DNA of 64,000 nt from Rivularia sp. MS3 (GTDB taxonomy: Bacteria > Cyanobacteriota > Cyanobacteriia > Cyanobacteriales > Nostocaceae), in the NCBI GenBank assembly GCA_019192545.1, contig JAHCMI010000030.1:1-64000 (forward strand), read 5' to 3'. Of this stretch, positions 9,086-20,800 are shown piece by piece (position 1 is the stretch's first letter; each line of letters opens with the position of its first letter). The position numbers and the translations under genes are program-made. The notes beneath the pieces are model-generated. The model saw only the letters and a program-made list of their open reading frames with translations. It did no database searches and was not told the DNA's origin.

Positions 9086-10454
9086 AGATATATTCTATAT
9101 TTATTTGTTTGTTATCTATTTTTTATATTGCCTTAAAAAGACATATAAGTAAATTTTTTTGATTAATATGCTTGCTTTTAATATGAATTGTATCGATATA
9201 TAGCAATCCTGAATAATTTATCAGAATTTTGTGTAGAATACGGCGAATATAATATCTCCCTCCGGGAGACGCTGCGCTAATGCTACTACACAAACAGAAG
9301 TCCACGGAGGTGGACTTTATGAAATAACCAATGAAGGTTGGTTTTGCGCTTCTAGTTTAGACAAATTCATACTTGCAATCAGCAACGCCAATTTTTCAAT
9401 TATGTAATTTTTCAAATTTAAATTCGGATTGCTATAGTCAAATAATTAAAAATACAGTTTAGGCTTATGTTTATCAAGTTATTGCCCAGACAATTAGAAA
9501 TTTAGGAGCCGTAGCAACTCCCTTTCAAAACAGTTAGTACGGAGGTATTCTTATCGCTAGACATAACCGCAGGCTTTACAAGTCAAGCATACAAATATGC
9601 AGAGTAATCTTATACTACGTATTGATAAAAATATGCAATAAACTAGCCAGAAGCAGATATGCTTTGTTTGGTTAGTCCTACTTTTCTAGAGTATTAACGT
9701 TTATCATTTATGTTGCGGCGATCGCCTTTATGTTCTGCTTGACATGCTACGGTAATCAAAATTAAATAAAGTTTATATAATCATCATGGCAAAAAATATT
9801 CAAGCTGAACTATTTCTGAACTCAAGCATTAAACTGTGGAGAGATTAAATTTATATTAGTCTTAAACAAAGCTTAATCGTATTTGATTGATTTGTTAATA
9901 TTAATTTTCTAGCATTTGAAAGTGATATCAATAAATTATCATTAAAAAATAAATAATTTAGTTATAGACTTAGTTTGGTAATATTGAATTACAAATAAAT
10001 GCTTTAAATCGTTAACTAGCAAATAAATATGGCTCATACAACCGGATTAGTTCGTGGCGGACTTGTTATAAATAAAGTTTTTATAGACCCGAATAAATTA
10101 CATAAAAATGTCAAAGAAAATACTACCTTTAATACTTTAGATGTGCAAAAGCAGTAATAATTAAGTGAATTTTGACCAAAAGATAGATACCTGTTTTGAT
10201 TAATTCTGAGATGCTGATGGCTATAAAACAAATGGGTGCATTTAATTAATTTTGCTTGCAAGAGAATTTTCTGAGAAGTTAAATAAAAATCACTTCTATT
10301 AAAAATTGAGATTAACTGTTGGAATCAAAATCATTCTACTCGGTTAGTCAATTTTTGACGGACGGTTTTTCGATGATTGTCAACTAAACCTCTTTAGCGA
10401 TGGGTTTAGAAATGTTTTGTATTGCAATATGAAAGCAAGTGTTAGGAGATATTA
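9086..10454. other. Long intergenic region with repeat remnants
   Basis: About 1.37 kb of AT-rich sequence between divergent transcription units. At 9255-9330 there are repeat pieces: CTCCGGGAGACGCTGCGCTAA and a hairpin AGTCCACGGAGGTGGACT. One HIP1 site occurs near 9719. A 42-codon frame at 10029 is listed separately. The right end must carry the promoter of the giant gene at 10455, which has a good Shine-Dalgarno AGGAG at 10444-10448. I see no RNA gene I can name. Confidence 0.6.
10029..10157 (+). CDS. Possible small protein, unrecognised
   Basis: A 42-codon frame beginning MAHTTGLVRGGLVINKVF and ending TLDVQKQ. There is no strong ribosome-binding site, and it resembles no family I know. 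It may be a degraded start of a larger gene or chance. It sits 300 bp upstream of the giant gene at 10455 on the same strand. Listed only because the region is otherwise empty. Confidence 0.2.
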   Translation: MAHTTGLVRGGLVINKVFIDPNKLHKNVKENTTFNTLDVQKQ

Positions 10455-13400
10455 ATGTCAGACCTGATTATTACTGGTGTTATTGATGGTCCTCTTTCTG
10501 GTGGAGTACCGAAAGCTATTGAATTATATGCTTTAAATGACATTCCCGATTTAAGTATTTACGGATTAGGTTCGGCAAATAATGGTGGTGGTTCTGATGG
10601 AGAAGAATTTACTTTTCCTCCTGATTCCCTAAATGCAGGTGAATTTATTTACGTTGCCAGTGAAGATACTGGGTTCAACGACTTCTTTGGATTTGCTCCC
10701 AACTACGAAAGTAGTGCTGCTTCTATTAATGGAGATGATGCGATTGAACTATTCCAGAATGGAACAGTAGTTGACGTATTTGGAGAAATAAATACAGATG
10801 GTACCGGACAACCTTGGGAATATTTAGACGGTTGGGCTTACAGAACTGCTGGAGGCCCAGATACTACTTTTGTTTCTGGGAACTGGAGTTTTAGCGGTGC
10901 GAATGCGCTTGATGGTGAAACAAGTAATTCTAGTGCAGCTAATGCATTTCCAATTAGAAGTTTTGGCTCTACCCCAGGTGCTAATTTTACTATTACCGAA
11001 ACCGACGGTAACACTGAGGTAGACGAAAGTGGTACTACCGATACTTTTGATGTTGCTCTCACCACTCAACCAAACTCTGATGTTGTAATTAATATAACTA
11101 GTGACGATGCGGATGAAGCTACATTTGCTCCAACTAGTTTAACTTTTACCAATAGTAACTGGGATACTGCTCAAACCGTTACGGTAACTGGTGTAGATGA
11201 TGATGAAACTGACGATTCTCAAACTACTACTTTAACTTTGAGTGTAGATGATGATAGTAGTGATGATAGTTTCGATGAGATTGCAGATAAAACTGTTAGC
11301 GTTACCACTACTGATGACGAAAGCATAGCAAGTTTAACACCTATTTACGATATCCAAGGTACTGCTCATACTTCACCACTTCTAGGTGAATCTGTAACTA
11401 CAACCGGTATTGTTACCGCAGTCGATAGCAATGGTTTTTATCTCCAAGACGCTACGGGAGACGATAACACTGCAACCTCCGACGCGATTTTTGTGTTCAC
11501 TTCTGACGCTCCTACAGTTAACGTAGGTGATGATGTAGAAGTTAGCGGTACGGTGAGCGAATTCTTCCCTGGTGGGCAAGACACAGGAAATCTTTCTACA
11601 ACTCAAATTAGTGGAAGTCCAACCGTAACTGTAAATTCTAGCGGTAACAACCTTCCCGAAGCAACAATTATCGGTACGGGTGGTAGAGTTCCCCCTACCG
11701 AAAATATTGACGATGATGCTTTCACCAGTTTCGATCCAGATACTGACGGCATAGACTTCTTTGAATCTTTGGAAGCAATGCGGGTAACTGCTCAAGATGC
11801 AGTAGCTATTGCTCCTACTAACAGATTTGGAGAAATTTTCACTGTTGTAGATAACGGTGAAAATGCAACTGGAATTAGCGATCGCGGTACTTTGAATATC
11901 AGCCCGGATGACTTTAACCCCGAAAAAGTCCAAATTGATGAAGATTCGGATATTTTACCGGGATTTGAAATTCCTGAAGTTGATGTCGGAGCAAAGTTAG
12001 GAGATGTTACGGGGGTAGTTGGTTATGGTTTCGGTAATTTCGAGATTTATCCAACTGAAGACTTTACCGCAAATGTAGTTGAATCTACTCTCCAACCAGA
12101 AACTACAACTATCGAAGGTGGTGCAGATAAGCTGACAGTTGCTAGCTATAACGTTTTAAATCTCGATCCTGTAGTTGAAGACTCTGCCAACACTAATAGC
12201 GGCAACAGAGATGTAGACGATGATGAAGGAAACGGACGCTTTACTAAAATTGCTTCCCACATAGTTGATAATTTGAAAACTCCTGACATCATTGGTTTGC
12301 AGGAAATTCAAGATAATACCGGGGCTGAAATTACAGATGATGTAACATCTGCTAGCGATACTTTACAAAAGCTGGTTGATGAAATTAAAACAGCAGGTGG
12401 TCCCGAATACGAGTTTATCGATAATACTTTTATCGGTGATGAAACTAGCGGTGGTCAACCTGGTGGAAATATTCGTACCGCGTTTCTTTACAATCCCGAG
12501 CGTGTAGGTTTAGTAGAAGGTTCGGTTGAGTCGATTCAAGAGGGCGATCAACAAACTAACTCTGAAAACCCCTTCTTTGATGCTCGCTTACCAATAGTTG
12601 CAAAATTTACCTTCAACGGCGAACAAGTTACCGTTGTTAACAATCATTTTTCTTCTAAAGGTGGTAGCGCTCCAATTTTAGGCGTAGAGCAACCTTTTGA
12701 AGCCAGACAAGAAGAAGTTGCGGTTAACGGCAGTCTTGATGAACGACAAGCACAAGCTAATGCTGTTAAAGAATACGTTGATGGAATTTTAGAGGAAAAC
12801 AGTAACGCAAATGTCGTTGTATTAGGAGATTTAAACGAGTTTGAATTTGTCTCTCCTGTAGAAACATTATCTGAGAGCTTGACAAATTTAACAGAAACTG
12901 TAGCAGAAAACGAACGCTACAGTTTTATTTTCCAAGGTAATTCGCAATCCTTGGATCATATTCTGATTAGTGATAACTTAACTACGGAAGCAGAGTTCGA
13001 TATTGTACACTTAAACTCTGAATTCGCGGAAACTACGCAAAAAGCTAGCGACCACGATCCGTTAGTTGCGAGTTTGTCGATAAGAAATCAAAATACGCAA
13101 AATCAAAATATGATTAACTTTGCTGGAACTGTTGAATTAGAAGGTGCAGAAATTTCTGCTTACGATCCTGAAAATCAGCGCATTTTCGTAACTGGAGAAG
13201 CTGGAGAAGATAATGCAAATAGTATTGCGGAAGATTCTCCTATTCTGCAAGTAGTTGATGTTTCCGACCCTAGTAATCCTACAGTAGTTAATCAAATTGA
13301 CCTTTCTAGTTACGGTGATGGCGTTCAAAGCGTTGCAGTTAAGAATGGTGTTGTTGCCGTAGCTGTTTCTGCTGAAACTGTAACTGACCCCGGTAAAGTT

Positions 13401-16400
13401 GTTTTCTTCAACGCTTCTGATTATTCTGAATTATCTCAGGTAACTGTAGGCGCTTTACCTGATATGCTTACCTTTACCCCCGACGGTATGAAGGTATTAG
13501 TTGCTAACGAAGGCGAACCCAACGATAGATACACAGTCGATCCAGAAGGTTCGATTAGCATTATTGATGTTTCCGATACTTCTAATCCTACCGTTACCAC
13601 TGCTGATTTCTCTGCATTTAACGGTGAAGAAGACACCTTAAGAAGTGAGGGAGTGAGAATTTTTGGTGAGAGAACCAATCCCGATGGTTCTAAAACCCCA
13701 GCTACAGCAGCCGAAGATTTTGAACCAGAATATATTGCGGTTTCCCCTGACGGTAGTAAAGCATTTGTAACTTTACAGGAAAACAATGCGATCGCGATTG
13801 TCGATATTGCTAGCGCTACAGTTACAGATGTTAAACCTTTAGGATACAAAGACTGGAGCGGTAATAATCCCACATTAAAGCCATTCAAAGCAACATTGGA
13901 AGGTTCTCAAGAAGTAACAGCTAATAGTTCTACTGCTACAGGCAGCGCTTTCTTACAACTCAATCAAGCTGGAGATGCTTTAACTTATACCATGACCGTT
14001 GAAGGTCTGGATTTTGGCACATTAGCCGGTGGAGAAGCTCAAACTGACGATACAGGTGATGATGTAACAGGGATACACTTCCACAACGCCGCACGGGGAG
14101 AAGGTGGTCCGGTTGTATTTGGTATTTTTGGCCCAGCACAGGATACAGATGACCGCACTGTTACTGTTAACGATGACGGTTCCACTACAATTTCTGGGGT
14201 TTGGGAAACTACAGATACCGAAGCTAGTGAAAGTTTAAGTACTTTTGTTGCTGATTTACAAGCTACAAATAACGACCAAGACACCAATCTTTACTTCAAC
14301 ATCCACACCGAGGAATTCCCGAGTGGTGAAATTCGCGGTCAAGTTATGGGTGCATCTGTAGAACTTGACGCTAGTAACAGAGACGGTGAAGACGGTGACG
14401 GGGACGGTGACGGAGACGGTGCAATTAATTTTGCCAACTATCCGAACCTCCAGGGAATGTACCAACCCGATGCGATCGCCAGCTATGAAGTTAACGGCGA
14501 AACCTACTATATCACCGCTAACGAAGGGGATGCACGCATTCGTCCCGATGGTGATATTGAGGATGACGACGGTAACGTCTTAGTTGAAGAAGGGGCTGAT
14601 TTCAACGAAGAAACACGAGTTGGAAAACTTGAACTTGACGAAACTGCTTTCCCCAATGCTAGCGAACTACAAGAAGACGAAAATCTCGGTCGTTTAAAAG
14701 TTACCAATACCCTTGGTAATACAGATGACGACGATGCATTTGAAGAACTTTATGCTTACGGCGGTCGTTCCTTCTCTATCTGGGATGATAGCGGTAACTT
14801 AGTTTACGACAGCGGCGACTTAATCGGTAAACTTACTGCCGAATTAGTTCCCGAATTATTTAACTCCCAAGACGGTGATACTGATGAATTTGATGACCGT
14901 AGCGATGATAAAGGTGCCGAACCCGAAGGTGTAACCGTTGGTATGGTTGGCGACAAAACCTATGCTTATGTTGGTTTGGAAAGAACCGGCGGCGTGATGG
15001 TGTTTGATGTCAGCAATCCTACCGCAGCTAGCTTCGTGCAGTACCTTAACCGCGAAGAAGATATAGGTCCAGAAGGTTTGACTTTCATTAATGCAGAAGA
15101 CAGCCCCAATGGTAACTCTTTATTAGCTGTGACAAATGAAGAAAGCGAAACATTAAGTATCTACAATGCTGGTAGCGAAAGTACAGAACCTTACACGCTG
15201 CAACTTCTTCACGCAGCAGATCAAGAAGCTGGTATCCCCGCACTAGAAGACGCTCCTAACTTCTCAGCAGTTCTGAATGCTTTGAAGAATGAAGATGCAG
15301 ATAGCGATGGAAATGCAGATTACGAAAATACTTTGCTGCTATCTTCGGGTGATGCTTATATTCCCGGTATTTTCCTAGATGCTTCTGCTGACGAATCCTT
15401 AGCTCCTTTATTGGGTGAAGAAGGTAGAGGTCGCTCCGATATCATTATTCAAAACGAACTGGGATTCCAAGCAATCGCTTTAGGAAACCACGAATTTGAC
15501 TTGGGTACCGAGTTTATTGCTAGCGTAATTGCCCAAGACGGTGAGTATCCCGGTGCGAATTTCCCATACCTCAGTGCCAACCTTGATGTCAGCACCGATG
15601 AGAATTTAGCACCTTTAGTAGCTGAAGACGGACAAGAAGCTAGTACAATTCCCGGTCAAATTGCTAAAAGCGCTATTGTCACAGTTAACGGTGAAAAAAT
15701 TGGTGTAGTTGGTGCAACCACTCCTAATTTAGCTAGTATTTCTTCTCCTGGTGATGTGACAATTTCACCAGAAAATCCAGAAGATATTGCAGCATTAGCG
15801 GCTGAAATTCAAAATAGCGTTGATGCGCTACTAGCAGATAATCCAGACCTCAACAAAGTGGTCTTGATATCTCACATGCAGCAAATAGCCATCGAAGAAG
15901 AATTGGCTGGTTTGCTCAAAAATGTAGATATTATCATGGCTGGTGGTTCTAACACACTTTTAAGTGATGATACCGACCGTTTGAGAGATGGAGATTCTTC
16001 TCAAGGTGCTTATCCCATCCTTAAAACCGATGCTGACGGTAAGCCAGTTGCAGTCGTAAATACTGGAGGAAACTACAGATATGTAGGTCGTTTGGTAGTT
16101 GACTTTGATGAGAACGGTGAAATTATCGCCGATAGCATTGACCCCGAAGTTAGCGGTGCTTACGCTACAGATGAAGCCGGTGTTGAAGCAGTTAACGGTA
16201 CACCAGACCCCGAGATTGTGGCAATTACCGATGCTCTGCGTGATGTAATTACCGACTTAGAAAGCAACTTCTTCGGTGTAACCGATACATTCCTCAACGG
16301 AACTAGAGGTGACGTGCGTACCCAAGAAACCAACTTGGGTAACTTAACTGCTGATGCTAATTTAGCGATCGCCAAGCAAACTGACCCCGATGTTGTAATC

Positions 16401-17582
16401 TCAATCAAAAACGGTGGTGGTATCCGCGACAACATCGGTAGAGTTGTGACACCTCCCGGAGAAACCGAACCCGAATTTTTACCACCAGAAGGAAACGAAT
16501 TAGCAGGTAAACCCGAAGGTGGAATTTCTCAGGTTGATATCCAAGATTCTCTCCGCTTCAACAACGGTTTAACTTTATTAACCGCAACTGCTGAAGAACT
16601 ACTTGCTATTATCGAGCATGGTGTATCCGAAAGCGCTGATGGTGCGACACCCGGACGCTTCCCGCAAGTCAGTGGTTTGAAATTCAGCTTCGATGATGAT
16701 TCACCCGCAGGAGACAGAGTAGAATCCTTAGCAGTTGTCGATGAAGACGGCGAAATTATTGATGTAGTTGTTCAAGACGGTGAATTACAGGGAGATGCTG
16801 ACCGTACCTTCCGTCTTGTAACCTTGGGATTCCTTGCTGGCGGTGGTGACGGTTATCCATTCCCCGACCGCGATGTAGTAGAATTAGCTCAAGCTGAAGA
16901 AGCAGAGCGTACTGGTGAAGCAACTTTTGCTCCCGACGGTTCCGAACAAGACGCTTTAGCTGAATTCTTAGCTACAAACTTCTCCGAAGAAAACCCCTTC
17001 AGCGAAGAAGATGTTCCAGTCGCACAAGATATGCGGATTCAAAATCTTGATTTCCGCGAAGATACTGTCTTAGAAGGCATCGTTACAGAAATCAACACTG
17101 CGGAAGTTGACGGAACTACAGTCGAATCAATCGATCTAACTGCTTTTACCGGACAAGCAACAATCAATTACACTATCAGCAGAGAAGCTGATTTTGATAA
17201 CGAAGTTTACTTCTACGAAGTCGATAGTGTTAATGGTACTGTTGACGGAATAGCAGTTGGCGAAGAAGGCTACATGGAAGCTGCTTTAGCTAACATAATT
17301 TCTCCAGTATTCTCCACTAGCGACGACAATACAGAAACCGCAAGCGCTGAATTTGATGCTGGTTCTGTAGTAGTTCCGTTAATTATTGCTGATGGTACTT
17401 TAGCTGAAGCACTCAGCGGTGAAGCTGACATTTACTTCCCATACTTGGGTGCTAACACAGATGACGGTGGCTTCGACCACATCAAGTTGCTTGATGATAA
17501 CACCTTTGGTTTTGAAGACTTACCCAACGGTGGTGATGAAGACTTCAACGATATCAAAATCACCATTAATAGCATTGCTTAA
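10455..17582 (+). CDS. Giant extracellular nuclease / 5'-nucleotidase-like protein with DUF4114
   Basis: 2375 residues, strongly acidic, apparently without Cys and without an N-terminal signal peptide. Domains in order: lamin-tail-like 1-175; a Calx-beta-like strand region 178-290; endonuclease/exonuclease/phosphatase nuclease about 555-870 with intact SYNVLN, GLQEI, NNHFSSKGG, GDLNEF and SDHDPL motifs; a choice-of-anchor-type propeller about 886-1570 with a nested CHRD domain (1144-1299); a 5'-nucleotidase-like metallophosphatase about 1581-2180 with SSGD and GNHEFDLG; DUF4114 about 2202-2375. The nuclease could cut extracellular DNA and the second enzyme could release phosphate from the nucleotides. 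Export is probably through a type I-like or other C-terminal signal route (inference). The start is supported by AGGAG six bases upstream. Two more DUF4114 giants follow on the same strand. Confidence 0.85.
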   Translation: MSDLIITGVIDGPLSGGVPKAIELYALNDIPDLSIYGLGSANNGGGSDGEEFTFPPDSLNAGEFIYVASEDTGFNDFFGFAPNYESSAASINGDDAIELFQNGTVVDVFGEINTDGTGQPWEYLDGWAYRTAGGPDTTFVSGNWSFSGANALDGETSNSSAANAFPIRSFGSTPGANFTITETDGNTEVDESGTTDTFDVALTTQPNSDVVINITSDDADEATFAPTSLTFTNSNWDTAQTVTVTGVDDDETDDSQTTTLTLSVDDDSSDDSFDEIADKTVSVTTTDDESIASLTPIYDIQGTAHTSPLLGESVTTTGIVTAVDSNGFYLQDATGDDNTATSDAIFVFTSDAPTVNVGDDVEVSGTVSEFFPGGQDTGNLSTTQISGSPTVTVNSSGNNLPEATIIGTGGRVPPTENIDDDAFTSFDPDTDGIDFFESLEAMRVTAQDAVAIAPTNRFGEIFTVVDNGENATGISDRGTLNISPDDFNPEKVQIDEDSDILPGFEIPEVDVGAKLGDVTGVVGYGFGNFEIYPTEDFTANVVESTLQPETTTIEGGADKLTVASYNVLNLDPVVEDSANTNSGNRDVDDDEGNGRFTKIASHIVDNLKTPDIIGLQEIQDNTGAEITDDVTSASDTLQKLVDEIKTAGGPEYEFIDNTFIGDETSGGQPGGNIRTAFLYNPERVGLVEGSVESIQEGDQQTNSENPFFDARLPIVAKFTFNGEQVTVVNNHFSSKGGSAPILGVEQPFEARQEEVAVNGSLDERQAQANAVKEYVDGILEENSNANVVVLGDLNEFEFVSPVETLSESLTNLTETVAENERYSFIFQGNSQSLDHILISDNLTTEAEFDIVHLNSEFAETTQKASDHDPLVASLSIRNQNTQNQNMINFAGTVELEGAEISAYDPENQRIFVTGEAGEDNANSIAEDSPILQVVDVSDPSNPTVVNQIDLSSYGDGVQSVAVKNGVVAVAVSAETVTDPGKVVFFNASDYSELSQVTVGALPDMLTFTPDGMKVLVANEGEPNDRYTVDPEGSISIIDVSDTSNPTVTTADFSAFNGEEDTLRSEGVRIFGERTNPDGSKTPATAAEDFEPEYIAVSPDGSKAFVTLQENNAIAIVDIASATVTDVKPLGYKDWSGNNPTLKPFKATLEGSQEVTANSSTATGSAFLQLNQAGDALTYTMTVEGLDFGTLAGGEAQTDDTGDDVTGIHFHNAARGEGGPVVFGIFGPAQDTDDRTVTVNDDGSTTISGVWETTDTEASESLSTFVADLQATNNDQDTNLYFNIHTEEFPSGEIRGQVMGASVELDASNRDGEDGDGDGDGDGAINFANYPNLQGMYQPDAIASYEVNGETYYITANEGDARIRPDGDIEDDDGNVLVEEGADFNEETRVGKLELDETAFPNASELQEDENLGRLKVTNTLGNTDDDDAFEELYAYGGRSFSIWDDSGNLVYDSGDLIGKLTAELVPELFNSQDGDTDEFDDRSDDKGAEPEGVTVGMVGDKTYAYVGLERTGGVMVFDVSNPTAASFVQYLNREEDIGPEGLTFINAEDSPNGNSLLAVTNEESETLSIYNAGSESTEPYTLQLLHAADQEAGIPALEDAPNFSAVLNALKNEDADSDGNADYENTLLLSSGDAYIPGIFLDASADESLAPLLGEEGRGRSDIIIQNELGFQAIALGNHEFDLGTEFIASVIAQDGEYPGANFPYLSANLDVSTDENLAPLVAEDGQEASTIPGQIAKSAIVTVNGEKIGVVGATTPNLASISSPGDVTISPENPEDIAALAAEIQNSVDALLADNPDLNKVVLISHMQQIAIEEELAGLLKNVDIIMAGGSNTLLSDDTDRLRDGDSSQGAYPILKTDADGKPVAVVNTGGNYRYVGRLVVDFDENGEIIADSIDPEVSGAYATDEAGVEAVNGTPDPEIVAITDALRDVITDLESNFFGVTDTFLNGTRGDVRTQETNLGNLTADANLAIAKQTDPDVVISIKNGGGIRDNIGRVVTPPGETEPEFLPPEGNELAGKPEGGISQVDIQDSLRFNNGLTLLTATAEELLAIIEHGVSESADGATPGRFPQVSGLKFSFDDDSPAGDRVESLAVVDEDGEIIDVVVQDGELQGDADRTFRLVTLGFLAGGGDGYPFPDRDVVELAQAEEAERTGEATFAPDGSEQDALAEFLATNFSEENPFSEEDVPVAQDMRIQNLDFREDTVLEGIVTEINTAEVDGTTVESIDLTAFTGQATINYTISREADFDNEVYFYEVDSVNGTVDGIAVGEEGYMEAALANIISPVFSTSDDNTETASAEFDAGSVVVPLIIADGTLAEALSGEADIYFPYLGANTDDGGFDHIKLLDDNTFGFEDLPNGGDEDFNDIKITINSIA

Positions 17583-17622
17583 ATCAGTTAACAGTTAACA
17601 GTTAACAACTAATTCATTTTTG

Positions 17623-17656
17623 CACCTGAAAATCAATTGATTTTCGGGTGTTTTTT
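17623..17656 (+). terminator. Rho-independent terminator after the nuclease gene
   Basis: Twelve-pair stem CACCTGAAAATC with GATTTTCGGGTG (one G-T wobble), loop AATT, followed by six T. It lies 40 bases after the stop codon, so the giant genes at 10455 and 17878 are probably separate transcripts. Confidence 0.85.
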
Positions 17657-17877
17657 ATATATTAGGTTCGTTCGTAGTTGCGCTTCAGCGCCAAACATTT
17701 AGCTTTTCTAAGATGAAAACTGTTCAACTACAAACCTATCAGCTTTCAGTAAGTTAAATAAATTAATTGTAATTTTTTAATTCCGGTAACTTCTATACCT
17801 TGGTTAACTTGATTGATGATGGTAATTTCTTTAACACAGTATATTGACTTGATTTCTTTTTTAAGTAATAGCTAAAT

Positions 17878-20800
17878 ATGGACAAAATAAATCTGAATCA
17901 AATCGGTACTTTTACAAGTGAAGATGGTGCTGAAATTGTTGCACATGACTCAGCTACTCAGCGGTTATTTGTAACTACTGGTGATACTGTTGAAATTATT
18001 GACATTAGCGACCCAGCTAACCCTACCAAAGTTAAAGATATTGAAATAGGTGGCGGTGGTTCTAATAGCGTTGCAGTTAATAATGGTATTGTTGCTGTAG
18101 CCGTTGAAGCTGACACCAAGCAAGATAACGGTGTTGTTGAATTTTATAACGCTGAGGGTATTTTACAGGCTTCGGTTACAGTTGGTGCGCTTCCTGATAT
18201 GCTTACCTTTACCCCCGATGGTAACAAAGTAATCGTAGCTAATGAAGGTGAACCAAATGACGATTACGACGTAGATCCGAATGGTTCTATCAGCATAATT
18301 GATATTTCTGCTGGTGTTGCTAGCGCTACTGTCACGACGGCTGGTTTTACAGGTTTTAACGACCGCAAGCAAGAGTTAATTGAAAAGGGAGTCCGTATTT
18401 ATGGACCAGATGCAACTGTTGCTCAAGATTTAGAACCAGAATATATCGCGGTTTCTCCCGACGGTTCAACAGCATTTGTGACTCTTCAGGAAAACAATGC
18501 TGTTGCTGTTGTTGATATTGAAACTGCAACTGTTACAGAAGTTTTACCCCTCGGTTATAAAGACCACAGCAAAGGTCAACCAACTCTTACACAATACGAA
18601 TTTCCCAGTTTACCCGTACTCGGTACAACTGCAACTGAAAATCCTGAAGATTCTACTCAAACAACAGCAGGACAAGATATCTTACTTGGTGGTTTGTCCG
18701 GTCTTTTTTATGAAGGGAAAGCTGATAACGGGAATTTAAAATTTGTTACTGTTCCCGATAGAGGACCAAATGGTAATTCTGCTGATGTAGACGGTGATGG
18801 TGCTAAGGAAAGACCTTTTGCTTTACCAGAATATCAAGCACGAGTTGTCAAGTTTGAACTTAACGAAACTACTGGTGTAATTGAAAATCTCTCGGAAGTT
18901 TTACTAACCAGAGAAGACGGTACAACTCCGATTACCGGTCGTCCCAATATTCCCGGTGTAGATGAAGTACCAGTTGATTTGTTTGGTAACGAACTTGGAT
19001 ATGATGAGTTTGGGGCCGATCTAGAAGGTGTAGTTATCGCTGATGACGGTAGCTTCTGGATGGTCGATGAGTATCGTCCGGCTATTTACAATTTTGATTC
19101 GACTGGTAAATTAATTAACCGCTTTGTAGCAGAAGGTACGGGTGATTTAGCCGATCAACCAGCAGGAACATTCGGAACAGAAACTTTACCAGCAGAATAT
19201 TCTAGCCGTCGTCCTAACCGTGGTTTTGAAGCTGTAGCTCTGGATACTGATGAAAGTATTCTTTACGCATTTATTCAAACTCCTTTAGCGAACCCAGACA
19301 GAGCAACTTCTAATGGTTCTGATATCATTCGCGTTTTAGGTATTGACCCTACCACGGGTGAACCAGTTGCCGAGTATGCGTACTTACTCGAAGACACAGC
19401 CAAGGGAGTTCGTCCTGGTGGTCGAGTTGATAAGATTGGTGACGCAATTTATGCCGGAGACGGTAAATTTTACGTTATCGAGCGCGATTCAGAAGTTGGT
19501 GCAGATGCAAACAAATTCATTTTTGATACAAATTTGCTAGGTGCGACTAACCTATTGAATTCTTATTTGGTCAATGTTAATAGTTCTGCGTCGGGAGTAG
19601 AATTTGACTTAAATTTACAGTTACAAGTTAACGATGATGGAAACAACCTCCTCAATTTCGGTTTTTCCAGCGAATCGCAATTAGTTTTGGGTTTAATTAC
19701 TAGTTCTCTTCCAGAAGATATTTTTACTTCTGTTAATGAAGATGGCTCTATCAGTGGTAGTGTATCTTTAGACAATAGCCCAGAATTGACTCAAGCAATT
19801 GCTACTTTGATGGCTACAGAGCCAGGAGAAACAATCGATACTTCTGGTTTAGAATTTCTGTTGTCTAATTTCTTTTCAGAGGATTTATCTGAAAATACTT
19901 TCATCGAGAATATTTTAGATGGTGTAACTGTTTCTCGTGCGACATTAGAACAGTTTAGTGCTGACGAGTTAGCAGCGCTTGGTGTTAATGCTGTTAACAA
20001 GACTAAAGTTACTAATCTACCTTCTATTGGTTATCAAGCCGGTGATAAACCCGAAGGTTTGGCTTTGTTAGATGACGGTCGTTTGGCTGTTCTTAACGAC
20101 AATGACTTTGGTTTACTTGACGAAGATATTCCCGTTGATGGAACAGTTCCTGTAAATCCCAATCCCACACCCGTCGTATTGGGAATTATCGAGTTTGATG
20201 GAGGGAATCAACTCGATGCTAGTAACAAAGACGAAGGAATTAATATCAAGAATCATCCCATTTTGGGAATGTATCAGCCAGATGCAATCGATAGCTTTGC
20301 AGTAGATGGTAAGACCTACTACATCACCGCTAACGAAGGAGATGCTCGCGATTACGATGGTTTCAGCGAAGAAGTAAGAGTCAAAGATTTACAACTTGAC
20401 CCCACTGCTTACCCAGATGCTGCAACTTTACAAGCAGACGAAAATCTCGGTCGTCTCAAAACTACTACAGAAATGGGCGATACTGATGGAGATGGCGACG
20501 TTGACCAAATTTTCAGTTATGGTGGTCGTTCCTTCTCTATTTGGGATGAATTCGGTAACCAAGTCTTTGACAGTGGAGACCAAATTGCCAGAATTCTAGA
20601 ATCTCAAACTCCCGAACTTTTCAATGCTGATTTTGATGACGATGATGAATTCAAAGACGTAGATGGAAACTTTGACTTCAGCGATACAAGTCCAAGTTTT
20701 GGTAAAGATGACCGCTCCGATGACAAGGGTGCGGAACCTGAATCTGTCACCGTTGGAATGATAGATGGAAAACCCTACGCATTCGTTGGTTTAGAGCGTG

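Noticed and set aside
10034-10261. 75-codon minus-strand frame upstream of the nuclease gene
   Set aside because: Unlikely residue mix, no ribosome-binding site and overlap with the promoter region of 10455.
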